Below, one piece after another: positions 1 to 9,086 of a DNA stretch of 64,000 nucleotides. The position numbers and the translations under genes were made by a program. The notes below the pieces were generated by a model that was not told the origin of the DNA, searched no databases, and saw only the letters and a list, made by a program, of their open reading frames with translations. The first letter of the stretch is position 1; every line of letters starts with the position of its first letter. The stretch is from Clostridiaceae bacterium (lineage in GTDB: Bacteria; Bacillota; Clostridia; Lachnospirales; Lachnospiraceae), in contig CAJTGF010000002.1 in the NCBI GenBank assembly GCA_910575585.1, positions 124,001 through 188,000 on the forward strand, read 5' to 3'.

Positions 1-671
1 CCTTCGATCACCTGATCCCCCGGCGCCACCGCCGCCTTCCCCTGGCGGACGATCATCCTGGTGATGGTGCCGGAATTGCCGGCGATCAGCTCACACGGTT
101 CATTTTCAGCCTTTGGAACCGCATAAAGCACCTCGTTCTCCTTTATCTTTACCAAAAGCCTGGTCCCTGATACGCGGGCCGACACCCAGGTCACCTCCGG
201 AAACGCGCTTCGGATGCCCTCCTCCAGCTCATCACAGGAAATGCCGAACTTCACCATGCCATACCGCACATCCTGGGTCTCAAGGTAATCCAGCAGAGTC
301 TCCCTGCTGTAATGCCAGTTCCCCTCAAACGAAATGTTCCAGATAAACAAGGACATCACATACAGATACACAAAAAAAGAAAGGATGGCAGCTGCCAAAG
401 CCTTTCTCTTTCGATTCCGGTACAAAACAAACGGCATCCCGGTCCGGGAAACGATCCGCATGGATACCTGCGCTTTGCGCAGAAGGGGCCGGATCTTGTA
501 AAAATCCTTAAGCCCCATGAAAAAGTAATACCCGTCCTTTTTCTGCCGGACACCCCAATAGCCTAAGCCCCCGCTCTTTAGCAGGTTCAAAAACCGCTCC
601 GCCCCATAGCCCTGTATTTTTAACCTTAAATACCCTTGCGCCCACCGGCCAAGCCTCTCGATCAACCCCAT
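1..671 (-). CDS. yqfD: Sporulation protein YqfD, cut by the window edge
   Basis: The minus-strand frame opens at an ATG at 671 behind a purine-rich AAAGGTGGA and runs off the left edge, so only about 223 N-terminal residues are visible. It begins MGLIERLGRWAQGYLRLK, followed by a basic stretch (YRNRKRK), one hydrophobic membrane segment near residues 95-115 and an extracytoplasmic part (GNWHYSRETLLDYL). This matches the YqfD/stage IV sporulation family, which acts in the mother cell during engulfment. It follows yqfC by about 30 bp on the same strand, the conserved yqfC-yqfD order, so the two are probably one operon. The C-terminal half is outside the window. Confidence 0.85.
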   Translation of the reverse strand, partial: MGLIERLGRWAQGYLRLKIQGYGAERFLNLLKSGGLGYWGVRQKKDGYYFFMGLKDFYKIRPLLRKAQVSMRIVSRTGMPFVLYRNRKRKALAAAILSFFVYLYVMSLFIWNISFEGNWHYSRETLLDYLETQDVRYGMVKFGISCDELEEGIRSAFPEVTWVSARVSGTRLLVKIKENEVLYAVPKAENEPCELIAGNSGTITRMIVRQGKAAVAPGDQVIE

Positions 672-702
672 TCCACCTTTCAGCCCTTTGCAGATCTTGC
701 CC

Positions 703-996
703 CTAACACTCCGTAGCCACCGACTGGATCAGGCCGGATATCAGGATATCATCCCCTGTATAGTATTCAATGGCCAGCCGCTTCCCCCGGACGATGATCC
801 GGCAGGTCTTCCCCTGGATCTTGATCTCGTCATCCATAAAGCTGACGATCCGCTTATAGTTCTCGATATATACATTTCTGCGCCCTGTAACCGTGATCAC
901 CGGCTCCCCTGCCGCCACATCCATGGGGATATGGAGCATGGCGCCCGCCTGTTCGATCATCTTCGCCATAGACCGATCCCATTTCTCACATGCCAA
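703..996 (-). CDS. yqfC: Sporulation protein YqfC (YabP/YqfC family)
   Basis: A 97-residue protein with the YabP/YqfC pattern: a short N-terminal helix, then a beta-rich domain with VTVTGRRNVYIENYKRI and a final GLIQSV strand. Length fits the family (about 90-100). The longest frame starts at a TTG at 996 without a visible ribosome-binding site; ATGs lie in frame at 969 and 960, so the true start is unsettled. YqfC is required for spore formation and is normally co-transcribed with yqfD, which follows here. It lies downstream of rpsU but is separated from it by a terminator hairpin. Confidence 0.85.
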   Translation of the reverse strand: MACEKWDRSMAKMIEQAGAMLHIPMDVAAGEPVITVTGRRNVYIENYKRIVSFMDDEIKIQGKTCRIIVRGKRLAIEYYTGDDILISGLIQSVATEC

Positions 997-1028
997 AGAT
1001 TACTAACAATCTATGTCATACACACAGA

Positions 1029-1062
1029 AAAAAGTCCTCAATCTTAAGATTAAGGACTTTTA
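1029..1062 (-). terminator. Intrinsic terminator after rpsU
   Basis: Read on the minus strand, AAAAGTCC(T/C)..AATCTT pairs with AAGATT..GGACTTTT in an almost perfect long hairpin, followed by a run of six T. It separates rpsU from yqfC-yqfD. Confidence 0.8.
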
Positions 1063-1075
1063 AAATTCCGGCAGC

Positions 1076-1252
1076 TTAATTGAACTTACGTTTTCTCGCA
1101 GCTTCAGACTTTTTCTTGCGTCTTACGCTGGGCTTCTCGTAATGCTCTCTTTTACGAATCTCCTGCTGAATGCCAGCCTTTGCGCAGTTTCTTTTGAATC
1201 TGCGTAAAGCGCTGTCTAACGATTCATTATCTTTAACAATAACGTTCGACAT
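1076..1252 (-). CDS. rpsU: 30S ribosomal protein S21
   Basis: A 58-residue protein starting [19 protein letters not shown], with the very basic C-terminal tail (KRKFN) typical of bacterial S21. Length is normal. The ATG at 1252 has a GGAGGGAGG ribosome-binding region 10-18 bp upstream. A strong promoter (TTGACG, 16-bp spacer, TATAAT) lies 77 bp upstream of the start and a terminator follows, so it appears to be a single-gene transcript. S21 binds the 30S platform and helps translation initiation. The next gene downstream, yqfC, is sporulation-specific and probably has separate control. Confidence 0.95.
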   Translation of the reverse strand: MSNVIVKDNESLDSALRRFKRNCAKAGIQQEIRKREHYEKPSVRRKKKSEAARKRKFN

Positions 1253-1328
1253 AGCTCACACCTAACCTCCCTCCAGTTGTGTACTTGTGCATAATACAAC
1301 TGTTTGGGTATTTTATAGCACTGCTATG

Positions 1329-1356
1329 ATTATAGCATAAATTATTCATTCGTCAA
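1329..1356 (-). promoter_or_regulatory. Sigma-A promoter of rpsU
   Basis: On the minus strand TTGACG (1351-1356), a 16-bp spacer ending in TGC, and TATAAT (1329-1334), an extended -10 element. Confidence 0.8.
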
Positions 1357-1394
1357 CTGGTTTTTGCAATTTTTTTAACGGATTTGGAATTTCC

Positions 1395-1427
1395 GTTACT
1401 GTTCACTGGTACCCAGCAAACAGTAAC
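1395..1427. repeat. Inverted repeat downstream of alaS
   Basis: GTTACTGTT (1395-1403) and AACAGTAAC (1419-1427) form a perfect 9-bp stem around a 15-nt loop. There is no T-tract, so it is not a typical intrinsic terminator. It sits in the 180-bp gap between alaS and the rpsU promoter; the rest of that gap shows nothing else. Confidence 0.5.
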
Positions 1428-1536
1428 CCAGTCCGCCATTCCAAATCGCCTCCGGCGATGGGCGGCCTGGCTCGCTGCCATTACGTGCATCCTCCCGGCT
1501 AATCAGCGTGGTGATCAGCAACTAATTTCCGCCAAC

Positions 1537-4179
1537 CTATGCCTGAACCTGCTCTTTTACCACCTCTGCCACTTTGGCCAGGGCGTCGTCCATGCCCGCC
1601 GGGTTCTTGCCCCCTGCCTGGGCCATATTGGGCCGTCCGCCGCCGCCGCCGCCCACAAGCCCGGCAATAGCTTTGATCAGGTTGCCCGCATGGGCGCCTT
1701 TTTTCTGAGCCTGGTCCGTGACCGTGGCCATCAGATTCACCTTGCCGCCCTGGGCAGACGCGATGACGATAACGCCCTCGCCCATCTTCTCCTTCATCTG
1801 GTCCCCCAGATTTCTAAGGCCGTTCATATCCACGTCCGCCACCTTGACAGCCAGAACCTTGACGCCGTTTATCTCCACAACCTGGCTCATAACGTCGCCC
1901 ATGGCATTGTTGGCCAGTTTGCTCTTAAGCTTCTCGTTTTCGGAACTTAACGCCTTAAGCTCGGCCAGAAGGCTTTCGATCCTGTGGGACAGCTCCCCGG
2001 GAGTGGTCTTTGCCGCGGCTGCAGCGGCGTAAAGCTGCCGCTCCGTCTCCGCGTAGTAGGCCATGAGCCCGTCTCCTGTAAGCGCCTCGATCCTGCGGAC
2101 GCCTGCGGCGATGCCTGTCTCGGACAGGATCTTAAAGGCCGTGATGGTCCCCGTATCCTTCACATGGGTGCCTCCGCACAGCTCCACGGAGAAATCCCCC
2201 ATCTTCACTACCCGCACGGTGTCGCCGTACTTTTCCCCAAACAGGGCCATGGCGCCGGATCTCTTGGCCTCCTCAAGGGACATCTCCTGGGTGACAACGG
2301 CCAGATCTTCCCGGATCTTCTCATTGACCAGATCCTCCACTTTCCTGACCTCTTCACGGGTCAGGGCGGAGAAATGGGTAAAGTCAAACCGCAGCCTGCC
2401 TGCGTCCACATAGGAGCCTGCCTGCTCCACGTGATCGCCCAAAACGGTCCGCAGCGCTTTCTGGAGAAGGTGGGTGGCGCTGTGGTTTTTGCCTGTGGAC
2501 AGTCGGTTCTTCTCGCACACTTCAAGAGTCACCTTATCCCCGGTCTTTAACATCCCTGCGGTCATCACGCCCACATGGCCTACCTTGCCGCCCTGAAGGT
2601 GTATGGTGTCCTCCACCTGAAATCTTCCGTTATCACAGAAAATAACGCCTACATCCGCCTGCTGGCCGCCCATGGTGCCGTAAAACGGAGTCTCCTCCAC
2701 AAGGATCGTCCCCCTCTGCCCGTCTGTAAGGGCCTCCACCATATCGTCCTCCGTAGTCAGAACCGTGATGACAGAATCGTGGCGCAGCCTGTCATAGCCC
2801 ACAAACCTGGTGGTAATTTCAGCGGGGATAGACTGGTACACGGTCACGTCGGCTCCCATGTAGTTGGTGGTCTTACGGGCTTTCTGGGCTTTCTTTCTCT
2901 GCTCTTTCATGGCGGCGTGAAACCCTTCCTCGTCCACCTTAAAGTCCTTCTCCTCCAGGATCTCAACCGTCAGATCCAGGGGGAACCCGTAGGTATCGTA
3001 CAGTTTAAACGCATCCTCCCCGGAAAGGACCCTCCGGCCCTGACTGGCCATGGCCTGCTCCATATCATTTAAAATGGCAAGGCCCTGATTGATGGTCTTG
3101 TTAAACTTATCCTCCTCCTCGCTGAGCACCTTGAGGATCATGGCCTTCTTCTCCTCCAGCTCCGGGTAACCGTCCTTTGACAGGGCGATGACCGTCTCGC
3201 TAAGCCCGGCCAAAAACTTCCCCTCAATACCCAGGATCCTTCCGTGGCGGGCGGCCCGGCGCAAAAGCCGGCGCAAAACATAGCCCCGCCCCTCGTTGGA
3301 GGGCATGATGCCGTCGGAGATCATGAAGGTGCAGGACTTTACGTGATCCGCGATGATGCGCAGAGACACATCTTTCTTCTCATCAATCTGGTACTGGGTC
3401 TTTGCCAGGGCGCAGACCTGATCCAGCAGCGCCTTGTTGGTATCCACCGTAAACAGGGAATCCGCGTCCTGAACCACCACGGCCAGACGCTCCAGTCCCA
3501 TGCCCGTGTCGATATTTTTCTGGACCAGCTCCGTGTAATGGCCCTGTCCGTCATTTTCAAACTGGGTGAACACATTGTTCCACACCTCAATATAGCGGTC
3601 GCAGTCGCAGCCTACGGTGCAGCCCGGCTTGCCGCAGCCGTACTTCTCTCCTCTGTCATAGTAGATCTCCGAGCAGGGACCGCAGGGGCCTGCCCCGTGC
3701 TCCCAGAAATTATCCTCCTTGCCGAAGCGGAAGATCCGCTCTTTCGGGATGCCCATCTCCTCATTCCAGATGGCAAACGCCTCGTCATCCTCCTCATAAA
3801 CCGACGGATACAGCCTGTCCGGCGCAAGCCCCACAACTTCGGTCAGAAACTCCCAGGACCAGTGGATGGCCTCGGTCTTAAAATAATCCCCAAAAGAAAA
3901 ATTGCCCAGCATCTCAAAAAAGGTGCCGTGGCGGGCAGTCTTTCCGATATTCTCGATATCGCCTGTGCGGATGCACTTCTGACAGGTGGTGACCCGCTTC
4001 CTTGGTGGGATCTCCTGCCCCGTAAAATAGGGCTTTAAGGGCGCCATGCCGGAATTGATCAGCAGCAGGCTGTTGTCGTTGTGAGGAACCAGGGAAAAGC
4101 TTTTCATGGCCAGATGGCCTTTGCTCTCGAAGAATTCCAAAAACATTTTTCTTAATTCGTTCACACCATACTTCTTCAC
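1537..4179 (-). CDS. alaS: Alanine--tRNA ligase
   Basis: An 880-residue protein, the normal length. It charges tRNA-Ala with alanine and edits mischarged Ser/Gly. It begins MKKYGVNELRKMFLEFFESKGH; the class II catalytic core contains RKRVTTCQKCIRTGDIENIGK and GNFSFGDYFK. The editing domain carries HSATHLL and the zinc-ligand motif CGGTH. The C-terminal DHHA1 part has the glycine-rich GGGGGGRPNMAQAGG signature. The 44-residue membrane protein upstream starts 151 bp before it and ends 16 bp before the alaS start, sharing the promoter at 4426-4454. No T-box leader was recognised. Confidence 0.97.
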   Translation of the reverse strand: MKKYGVNELRKMFLEFFESKGHLAMKSFSLVPHNDNSLLLINSGMAPLKPYFTGQEIPPRKRVTTCQKCIRTGDIENIGKTARHGTFFEMLGNFSFGDYFKTEAIHWSWEFLTEVVGLAPDRLYPSVYEEDDEAFAIWNEEMGIPKERIFRFGKEDNFWEHGAGPCGPCSEIYYDRGEKYGCGKPGCTVGCDCDRYIEVWNNVFTQFENDGQGHYTELVQKNIDTGMGLERLAVVVQDADSLFTVDTNKALLDQVCALAKTQYQIDEKKDVSLRIIADHVKSCTFMISDGIMPSNEGRGYVLRRLLRRAARHGRILGIEGKFLAGLSETVIALSKDGYPELEEKKAMILKVLSEEEDKFNKTINQGLAILNDMEQAMASQGRRVLSGEDAFKLYDTYGFPLDLTVEILEEKDFKVDEEGFHAAMKEQRKKAQKARKTTNYMGADVTVYQSIPAEITTRFVGYDRLRHDSVITVLTTEDDMVEALTDGQRGTILVEETPFYGTMGGQQADVGVIFCDNGRFQVEDTIHLQGGKVGHVGVMTAGMLKTGDKVTLEVCEKNRLSTGKNHSATHLLQKALRTVLGDHVEQAGSYVDAGRLRFDFTHFSALTREEVRKVEDLVNEKIREDLAVVTQEMSLEEAKRSGAMALFGEKYGDTVRVVKMGDFSVELCGGTHVKDTGTITAFKILSETGIAAGVRRIEALTGDGLMAYYAETERQLYAAAAAAKTTPGELSHRIESLLAELKALSSENEKLKSKLANNAMGDVMSQVVEINGVKVLAVKVADVDMNGLRNLGDQMKEKMGEGVIVIASAQGGKVNLMATVTDQAQKKGAHAGNLIKAIAGLVGGGGGGRPNMAQAGGKNPAGMDDALAKVAEVVKEQVQA

Positions 4180-4195
4180 GTCTGTTCCTCCGCGT

Positions 4196-4330
4196 CTATT
4201 TCGTATCCTTGCTGCCCTGGGCCTTCTTAGCGGCCATATTCTTCCCTACCATGATGCCTGCCCACGCGATGACTACAAACACCGCTACCTCAATGCCGTT
4301 TTGAATGATACTTCCAATGATCGCTCCCAT
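4196..4330 (-). CDS. Small membrane protein upstream of alaS (44 aa)
   Basis: Start chosen at ATG 4330, preceded by AGGAGGAACGATT, an excellent ribosome-binding site; a longer frame reaching 4396 lacks one. The product is 44 residues: one hydrophobic span (GIEVAVFVVIAWAGIMVG) followed by a basic, soluble tail (AAKKAQGSKDTK), so probably a single-pass inner-membrane peptide. I do not recognise a family. It stands between the promoter at 4426-4454 and alaS and should be co-transcribed with alaS. A leader-peptide role is possible but unsupported; it contains five alanine codons, not clustered. Confidence 0.6.
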   Translation of the reverse strand: MGAIIGSIIQNGIEVAVFVVIAWAGIMVGKNMAAKKAQGSKDTK

Positions 4331-4425
4331 AATCGTTCCTCCTGCTTCTATAAATATGCCGCGGACCGTCAGAGCCCCGGCGCCTGGCTGATCCATTGCA
4401 TCAAGCCACGAATCTAATCTTGTTT

Positions 4426-4454
4426 ATCGTATCACAAGGTATGGGATTTAGCAA
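4426..4454 (-). promoter_or_regulatory. Promoter of the small-protein/alaS unit
   Basis: Minus-strand TTGCTA (4449-4454), 17-bp spacer, TACGAT (4426-4431). Just upstream the AGCAAG/CTTGCT inverted repeat (4450-4468) overlaps the -35. Confidence 0.6.
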
Positions 4455-4539
4455 GCTATAATCTTGCTCTCCCCTCTGTCCTGGATGGTCCCTCAAAGCC
4501 GCGGGGGATCAAATTCATCAAATTGCTCCTTCCATCCGG

Positions 4540-4568
4540 TTGACAAATCCATCTATCCGTGAGATAAT
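4540..4568 (+). promoter_or_regulatory. Promoter of the alcohol/polyol dehydrogenase gene
   Basis: TTGACA (4540-4545), exact 17-bp spacer, GATAAT (4563-4568), 58 bp upstream of the start codon. Confidence 0.75.
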
Positions 4569-4625
4569 AGAACCACTTTATTAAACTATTTTATAAAACT
4601 ATACATAAAAGGAGGAACTATATCC

Positions 4626-5651
4626 ATGTTACAGCAGGTTATGACAGCCCCGGGCCAGATCATTTTCCAGGAGGTCCCCGTTCCGGAACCGGCAAAGGGC
4701 CAGGTACTGATCAAGATCATGAAGATCGGAGTCTGCGGCTCCGATATCCATGTATACCACGGGGAGCACCCCTTTACCTCCTATCCCGTGACCCAGGGAC
4801 ACGAGGTTTCCGGTGAGATCGCGAAACTTGGCGAGGGCGTAACGGGTTTTGAGCCGGGCCAGAAAGTCACCATCCAGCCGCAGGTGGTGTGCGGCCAGTG
4901 CCACCCCTGCCGCCACGGCAAGTACAATCTCTGCGAGGAATTAAAGGTCATGGGATTCCAGACCACCGGCACCGCCTCCCACTACTTTGCCGTTGACGCG
5001 GCAAAAGTAACGCCCCTTCCCCAGGACATGAGCTTTGATGAGGGGGCCATGATCGAGCCCCTTGCCGTAGCCGTCCATGCCGTAAAAAGAGCCGGGGACG
5101 TAACGGGACAGAAGATCGCCGTTTTAGGCGCAGGCCCCATCGGCATCCTGGTGGCCCAGACCGCCAAAGGCATGGGAGCCCACAGCGTTATGATCACCGA
5201 TGTCAGCGACATCCGCCTGGCCAAAGCGAAAGAATGCGGCGTGGATTTTACCGTCAACACCAAGGCCGCTGATTTCGGCGACGCCATGACCCGGCATTTC
5301 GGCCCCGACAAGGCGGACGTGATCTACGACTGCGCCGGCAACAACATCACCATGGGTCAGGCCATCCGGTACGCCAGAAAAGGCAGCGCTATCATCCTGG
5401 TGGCCGTTTTCGCCGGGGAAGCCAGGGTGGATCTGGCTGTATTAAACGATCATGAGCTGGATCTGAACACCTCCATGATGTACCGCAACGAAGACTATCT
5501 GGAAGCCATCCGCCTTGTAAATGAGAAAAAAGTGGCCCTGGCTCCCTTAGTATCCAAGCACTTCCCGTTTCGCGATTACTTAAAAGCATACCAGTACATT
5601 GACGAAAACCGGGAAAGCACTATGAAGGTCATCATCAACGTTCAGGAATAG
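4626..5651 (+). CDS. Zinc-dependent alcohol/polyol dehydrogenase (MDR family)
   Basis: A 341-residue medium-chain dehydrogenase with a good ribosome-binding site (AAAGGAGGAACTATATCC). It oxidises a secondary alcohol or polyol with NAD. Catalytic zinc ligands are Cys37, His59 and Glu60 (GHE), with Glu144 nearby; structural zinc cysteines are 89, 92, 95 and 103. The Rossmann motif GAGPIG is at 168-173 and the acidic residue after it (TD, 191-192) favours NAD. The family resembles sorbitol, threonine and L-idonate dehydrogenases; the substrate cannot be told from sequence. It stands alone with its own promoter and a hairpin after it. Confidence 0.88.
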   Translation: MLQQVMTAPGQIIFQEVPVPEPAKGQVLIKIMKIGVCGSDIHVYHGEHPFTSYPVTQGHEVSGEIAKLGEGVTGFEPGQKVTIQPQVVCGQCHPCRHGKYNLCEELKVMGFQTTGTASHYFAVDAAKVTPLPQDMSFDEGAMIEPLAVAVHAVKRAGDVTGQKIAVLGAGPIGILVAQTAKGMGAHSVMITDVSDIRLAKAKECGVDFTVNTKAADFGDAMTRHFGPDKADVIYDCAGNNITMGQAIRYARKGSAIILVAVFAGEARVDLAVLNDHELDLNTSMMYRNEDYLEAIRLVNEKKVALAPLVSKHFPFRDYLKAYQYIDENRESTMKVIINVQE

Positions 5652-5677
5652 CAGGTTTTTTCGGTGTCCTGAACCAC

Positions 5678-5728
5678 CAAGCCATGGGGTTTTGCCGGCC
5701 GCCGCGCCGCCCAAAGCCCCATGGCTTT
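5678..5728 (+). terminator. Hairpin after the dehydrogenase gene
   Basis: AAGCCATGGGG...TTTTG pairs with CAAAGCCCCATGGCTT in a long GC-rich stem. The following T content is weak (TCGTTTG), so termination efficiency is uncertain. Confidence 0.55.
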
Positions 5729-5895
5729 CGTTTGTTCCCCGATTTCTTTTGGTCATGTCCCACTGCCGGGCAACCCCTCCCTTTGCTCCGAATCCATCCC
5801 CTCATTGACACCGCGCCTGTTTGTGTGGTAAACTTTTTCCAATACTTAAACCTGACTTTATCTTAAAATACTTTCCTCAAGGGAGGCGATCATTG

Positions 5896-6333
5896 ATGTA
5901 CACCATAGGACAAATATCAAAACAATTCCATCTCCCCGTGTCCACCCTGCGCTACTATGACAAGGAAGGGCTTTTTCCCGGCATGGAGCGGCGCTCCGGC
6001 ATCCGCGTCTTCGGCGAAAAGGAGGTGGAAGCCCTGCGCATGATCGAATGCCTGAAAAAAACCGGCATGGAGATACGGGATATCAAAGAATTTATGCACT
6101 GGTGCCAGCAAGGGCCTGCCACCTACGAAAAGCGCAGGGACATGCTTCTTGAGCAAAAACAGGCCGTGGAGGCCGAGATGGCCCGCATGAGCCAGGTTCT
6201 GGACATGATCCGCTACAAATGCTGGTACTATGAGCAGGCCGCGGCAGACGGAAACGAGGACCGGCTCCGCTCTATGACCCTTATGGATATGCCCGAAGAG
6301 ATCCGCAGGGCATTTGAAAACGGCCATAAATGA
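5896..6333 (+). CDS. MerR-family transcriptional regulator
   Basis: A 145-residue protein starting MYTIGQISKQFHLPVSTLRYYDKEGLF, the MerR winged-helix signature, followed by the dimerisation helix (about 80-120, EQKQAVEAEMARMSQ). ATG 5896 follows GGGAGGCGATCATTG; longer frames upstream are not needed. A TTGACA box is at 5805-5810. There is no cysteine cluster, so a metal or redox sensor role is not indicated; the effector is unknown. No obvious target is adjacent: the dehydrogenase before it ends in a hairpin, and the chemotaxis receptor after it has its own promoter. Confidence 0.85.
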   Translation: MYTIGQISKQFHLPVSTLRYYDKEGLFPGMERRSGIRVFGEKEVEALRMIECLKKTGMEIRDIKEFMHWCQQGPATYEKRRDMLLEQKQAVEAEMARMSQVLDMIRYKCWYYEQAAADGNEDRLRSMTLMDMPEEIRRAFENGHK

Positions 6334-6381
6334 CCTCCTCCGCTTTGTATGGTAAAAAAGCAGAAAAATTACTGGCAATAG

Positions 6382-6410
6382 TTGAATTTTCCGGCAATAT
6401 TGTGTAAAAT
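6382..6410 (+). promoter_or_regulatory. Promoter of the chemotaxis receptor gene
   Basis: TTGAAT (6382-6387), 17-bp spacer, TAAAAT (6405-6410). No clear sigma-D (flagellar) consensus was seen. Confidence 0.55.
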
Positions 6411-6450
6411 ACAGATAAGAACATGTCACATATCATGGAGGAGTATGAAA

Positions 6451-8136
6451 ATGAAAAAAGCGATGAATCAATCAAAACTAATGCTGCTTCTAAACGGCAG
6501 CTCTATCGTGGCGCTCTTGCTTGTAGTCCTGCTTTTATTCATCAACAGCGGCGCCAGCAACCGTCTGCAGAAGGCCAACGCGGACAAGACCAACCTGACC
6601 TACAACGCCAATCTTTTTGTCAACGGCTCGTCCAGCCTTGTCCAGGATGTGCGCGCCTACGCGGCCACAGGAGACAAACAGTACTATGACAGTTACATGG
6701 ACGAAGTGAACACCGTAAAAAACCGGGAACAGGGCCTGGCCGCCCTTCAGGAAATCGGCATCACCTCCCAGGAGCAGGCCATGATCGACCAGATGTCCTC
6801 TTTGTCCAATAACCTGGTGCCCTTGGAGCAGGAAGCCATGAACCAGGTGCAAAACGGCCAGATCGACGCCGCCCTGGGCTATGTATACGGAAGCGAGTAC
6901 AGTTCGGCCATCAGCCAGATCAATTCCCTTAAAGAGAATTTCCTCTCCGCTTTAGAGGAACGGACCCAATCCCACGTCAACGCTCTTACCACCACCCAGA
7001 ATATGATAAGCGCCATCATCACCATCGCCGTGTTTTTGGTGGGCATTATGCAGGTCTGCGTCCTGTTGGTGACCCAGAAAAAGATCATCCGGCCGGTCAT
7101 CGCGGTCCGTGACCAGATGGGCGAGATCGCTCAGGGCAATCTTTCGGCTCATTTCCCGCTGGAACCGGACACCTCGGAGATCGGGATGCTGGTCCATTCC
7201 ATCCACCAGACGAGACAGCAGCTTAAAAAATACATATCTGACATTAATTCCAGCCTGGCCCAGATGGCGGAAGGCAAGATGGACATCACCATCAGCACGG
7301 ATTACAAGGGAGAATTTATCCCTATCCAGAAAGCCATGAACCAGATTTTGGATTCCCTCAACAACGCCCTGTTCCAGATCAACCTTACCACCAGCCACGT
7401 CTCGGACCAGTCCCAGCGCATGGCATCTGACGCCCAGCTTTTATCCAGCGGCGTGGTGCAGCAGGCTTCCGCCGTGGAGGAGCTGTCCTCCAGCATCCAG
7501 GCTCTGTCCGAGCAGGTCAACTCCACTTCCAGGGACGCGGATAATGCCCGCGCCTTCTCCACCGACGCTGCCATGCAGCTTCAGGCATGCAACCAGAAGA
7601 TGGCGGATCTGACCACGGCTATGGGAGATATCGCCCAGTCCTCCCGGCAGATCAGCGGCATCATCAAGACCATTGACGACATCTCCTTCCAGACCAACAT
7701 CCTGGCCCTTAACGCGGCGGTGGAGGCTGCCCGGGCAGGGGAAGCGGGAAAAGGCTTTGCCGTGGTTGCCGACGAGGTCCAGAGCCTTGCCAACAAAAGC
7801 TCCATGGCTGCCAAGGATATCTCCACTCTGATCCAAAATTCCATGAAGATGGTGGATCACGGCAATTCCCTTTCCGCGGACACTACCGCCGCCCTGTCCA
7901 CAGGCGTAGCCGGCGCCCATAAGTCCACGGAGCTGGTGGACCGCATCGCCCAGTCTGCCAGACATCAGGCGGAGGAATTGGCTCAGCTGACCCTTGGTAT
8001 GAACCAGATCTCCAACGTTGTCCAGACCAATGCCTCCACATCCGAGAAATCCGCCATGTCCGCCCAGGAACTCCAAAGCGAGGCCGAGGAGCTGTCCGTG
8101 TCCGTCCGCAGATTCCGGCTGAGAAACCGGCGATAA
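6451..8136 (+). CDS. Methyl-accepting chemotaxis protein
   Basis: Start at ATG 6451, seven bases after GGAGGAG; the product is 561 residues. It has a first membrane helix near 10-35 ([13 protein letters not shown]), a helical extracytoplasmic sensor domain (about 40-185), a second membrane helix (about 188-210), a HAMP domain and a long cytoplasmic coiled coil. The signalling tip reads [20 protein letters not shown], then [15 protein letters not shown], the invariant hairpin that contacts CheA/CheW. It transmits a ligand signal to the flagellar motor; the ligand is unknown. It is monocistronic with a hairpin after it. Confidence 0.93.
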   Translation: MKKAMNQSKLMLLLNGSSIVALLLVVLLLFINSGASNRLQKANADKTNLTYNANLFVNGSSSLVQDVRAYAATGDKQYYDSYMDEVNTVKNREQGLAALQEIGITSQEQAMIDQMSSLSNNLVPLEQEAMNQVQNGQIDAALGYVYGSEYSSAISQINSLKENFLSALEERTQSHVNALTTTQNMISAIITIAVFLVGIMQVCVLLVTQKKIIRPVIAVRDQMGEIAQGNLSAHFPLEPDTSEIGMLVHSIHQTRQQLKKYISDINSSLAQMAEGKMDITISTDYKGEFIPIQKAMNQILDSLNNALFQINLTTSHVSDQSQRMASDAQLLSSGVVQQASAVEELSSSIQALSEQVNSTSRDADNARAFSTDAAMQLQACNQKMADLTTAMGDIAQSSRQISGIIKTIDDISFQTNILALNAAVEAARAGEAGKGFAVVADEVQSLANKSSMAAKDISTLIQNSMKMVDHGNSLSADTTAALSTGVAGAHKSTELVDRIAQSARHQAEELAQLTLGMNQISNVVQTNASTSEKSAMSAQELQSEAEELSVSVRRFRLRNRR

Positions 8137-8149
8137 GACCAGTACAAAT

Positions 8150-8191
8150 AGCAAGCCGCAAAAACTCCCTGACGGGAAGTTTTTGCGGCTT
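8150..8191 (+). terminator. Hairpin after the chemotaxis receptor gene
   Basis: AAGCCGCAAAAACT pairs with AGTTTTTGCGGCTT around a short loop; long and stable, with no extra T run beyond the stem. Confidence 0.6.
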
Positions 8192-8356
8192 ATGCATATA
8201 CCCCATGGGCTTCTTTGGAACGCCGTTCTCAAAAATCCCCCTCTCTGTACAAAAATTCGTGAACACCATTTCAGAATCCTCCATGCGCCTTGCCAAAACT
8301 TCCAAAATTTGGTTTAATAGAGCCATACAAGTCATTTGGAATTGGAGGTAAGTGAG

Positions 8357-8978
8357 ATGAAAGAGACAAAACATAAATCTTTACAGTGCGAGATCTATGA
8401 CCAGCTGGCTTCCATGAGCTGCGCCCGCATCAGGAAAAAGTGCGGGATCATCAGCTTTACCAATGAAGTCTACGAGGCATTTGTGGTTTTTCACGAAAAC
8501 AGCCTTATGGAGCTGTCCATCAAGGAAAAAAAGACCGGGGACACTCCCTTTTACCTTCACTTTGAGGCCAGGGAGCCCAGATCTGCCAGAGACAATTTCC
8601 AGGCATTTTTTGACTTTTTCAAAGATAAGACGCCTGCAAAAGAGCGCCTGGATGTGGACGCGGCCAAAAACGGTCCTTCCATGAAGCTTTTGGTAAGCTG
8701 CACCTCCGGCCTTACCTCCTCCTATTTTGCCTACACCATGAAAAACGCGCTGGAAAAGGCAGGGATCGACATAACCATAGACGCTGTCAGCTACACGGAG
8801 ATCGATAAAATGCAGAGCCTATATCCTTTTGGCTCCCCAGATCGCCTACAAGCTGCCGGAGTACCGCCAAAAGTATGGCGACCGGGTCATGACCGTGGAC
8901 AGCAGGGACTTCGCAAGCTACGACGTAAATCGGGTGTTAAACCGGCTGGTGCGCCTGGGCGGGCCGGGGGCCGCCTAG
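8357..8978 (+). pseudogene. PTS IIB-like protein gene, frameshifted
   Basis: ATG 8357 has GGAGG at 8344-8348. Residues 1-110 form an unrecognised domain; from about residue 113 the frame reads a lactose/cellobiose-type IIB domain (KLLVSCTSGLTSSYF, with the phospho-acceptor Cys position). After MQSLY (near 8823) the frame breaks. The family continuation (LLAPQIAYKLPEYRQKYGDR ... LGGPGAA, stop TAG 8976-8978) is in another frame starting near 8828. A small deletion between CTATAT and CCTTTTGG explains it. The IIB domain would carry phosphate between IIA and a sugar permease, but no IIA or IIC lies nearby. A sequencing error is possible. Confidence 0.75.
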
Positions 8979-9013
8979 AGCGTGGTTCATGCCCCCTCAT
9001 TTGGGCCAAATAC

Positions 9014-9060
9014 AAAAGACCTGTTAACTTCTGCAAAACGCAGGAAATAACAGGTCTTTT
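9014..9060. terminator. Bidirectional terminator between the PTS and GH31 genes
   Basis: AAAAGACCTGTTA pairs with TAACAGGTCTTTT; T runs on both strands, and it lies between convergent genes. Confidence 0.85.
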
Positions 9061-9086
9061 ATTTTACCTCTCCGCCAAAAACACGT

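Noticed and set aside
1384-1950. Plus-strand open frame of 188 codons
   Set aside because: It is antisense to the end of alaS, has no ribosome-binding site, and reads low-complexity Ala/His-rich sequence.
5805-5833. MerR-type long-spacer operator before the first merR gene
   Set aside because: TTGACA is present, but no dyad lies in the spacer and no convincing -10 at 19 bp.
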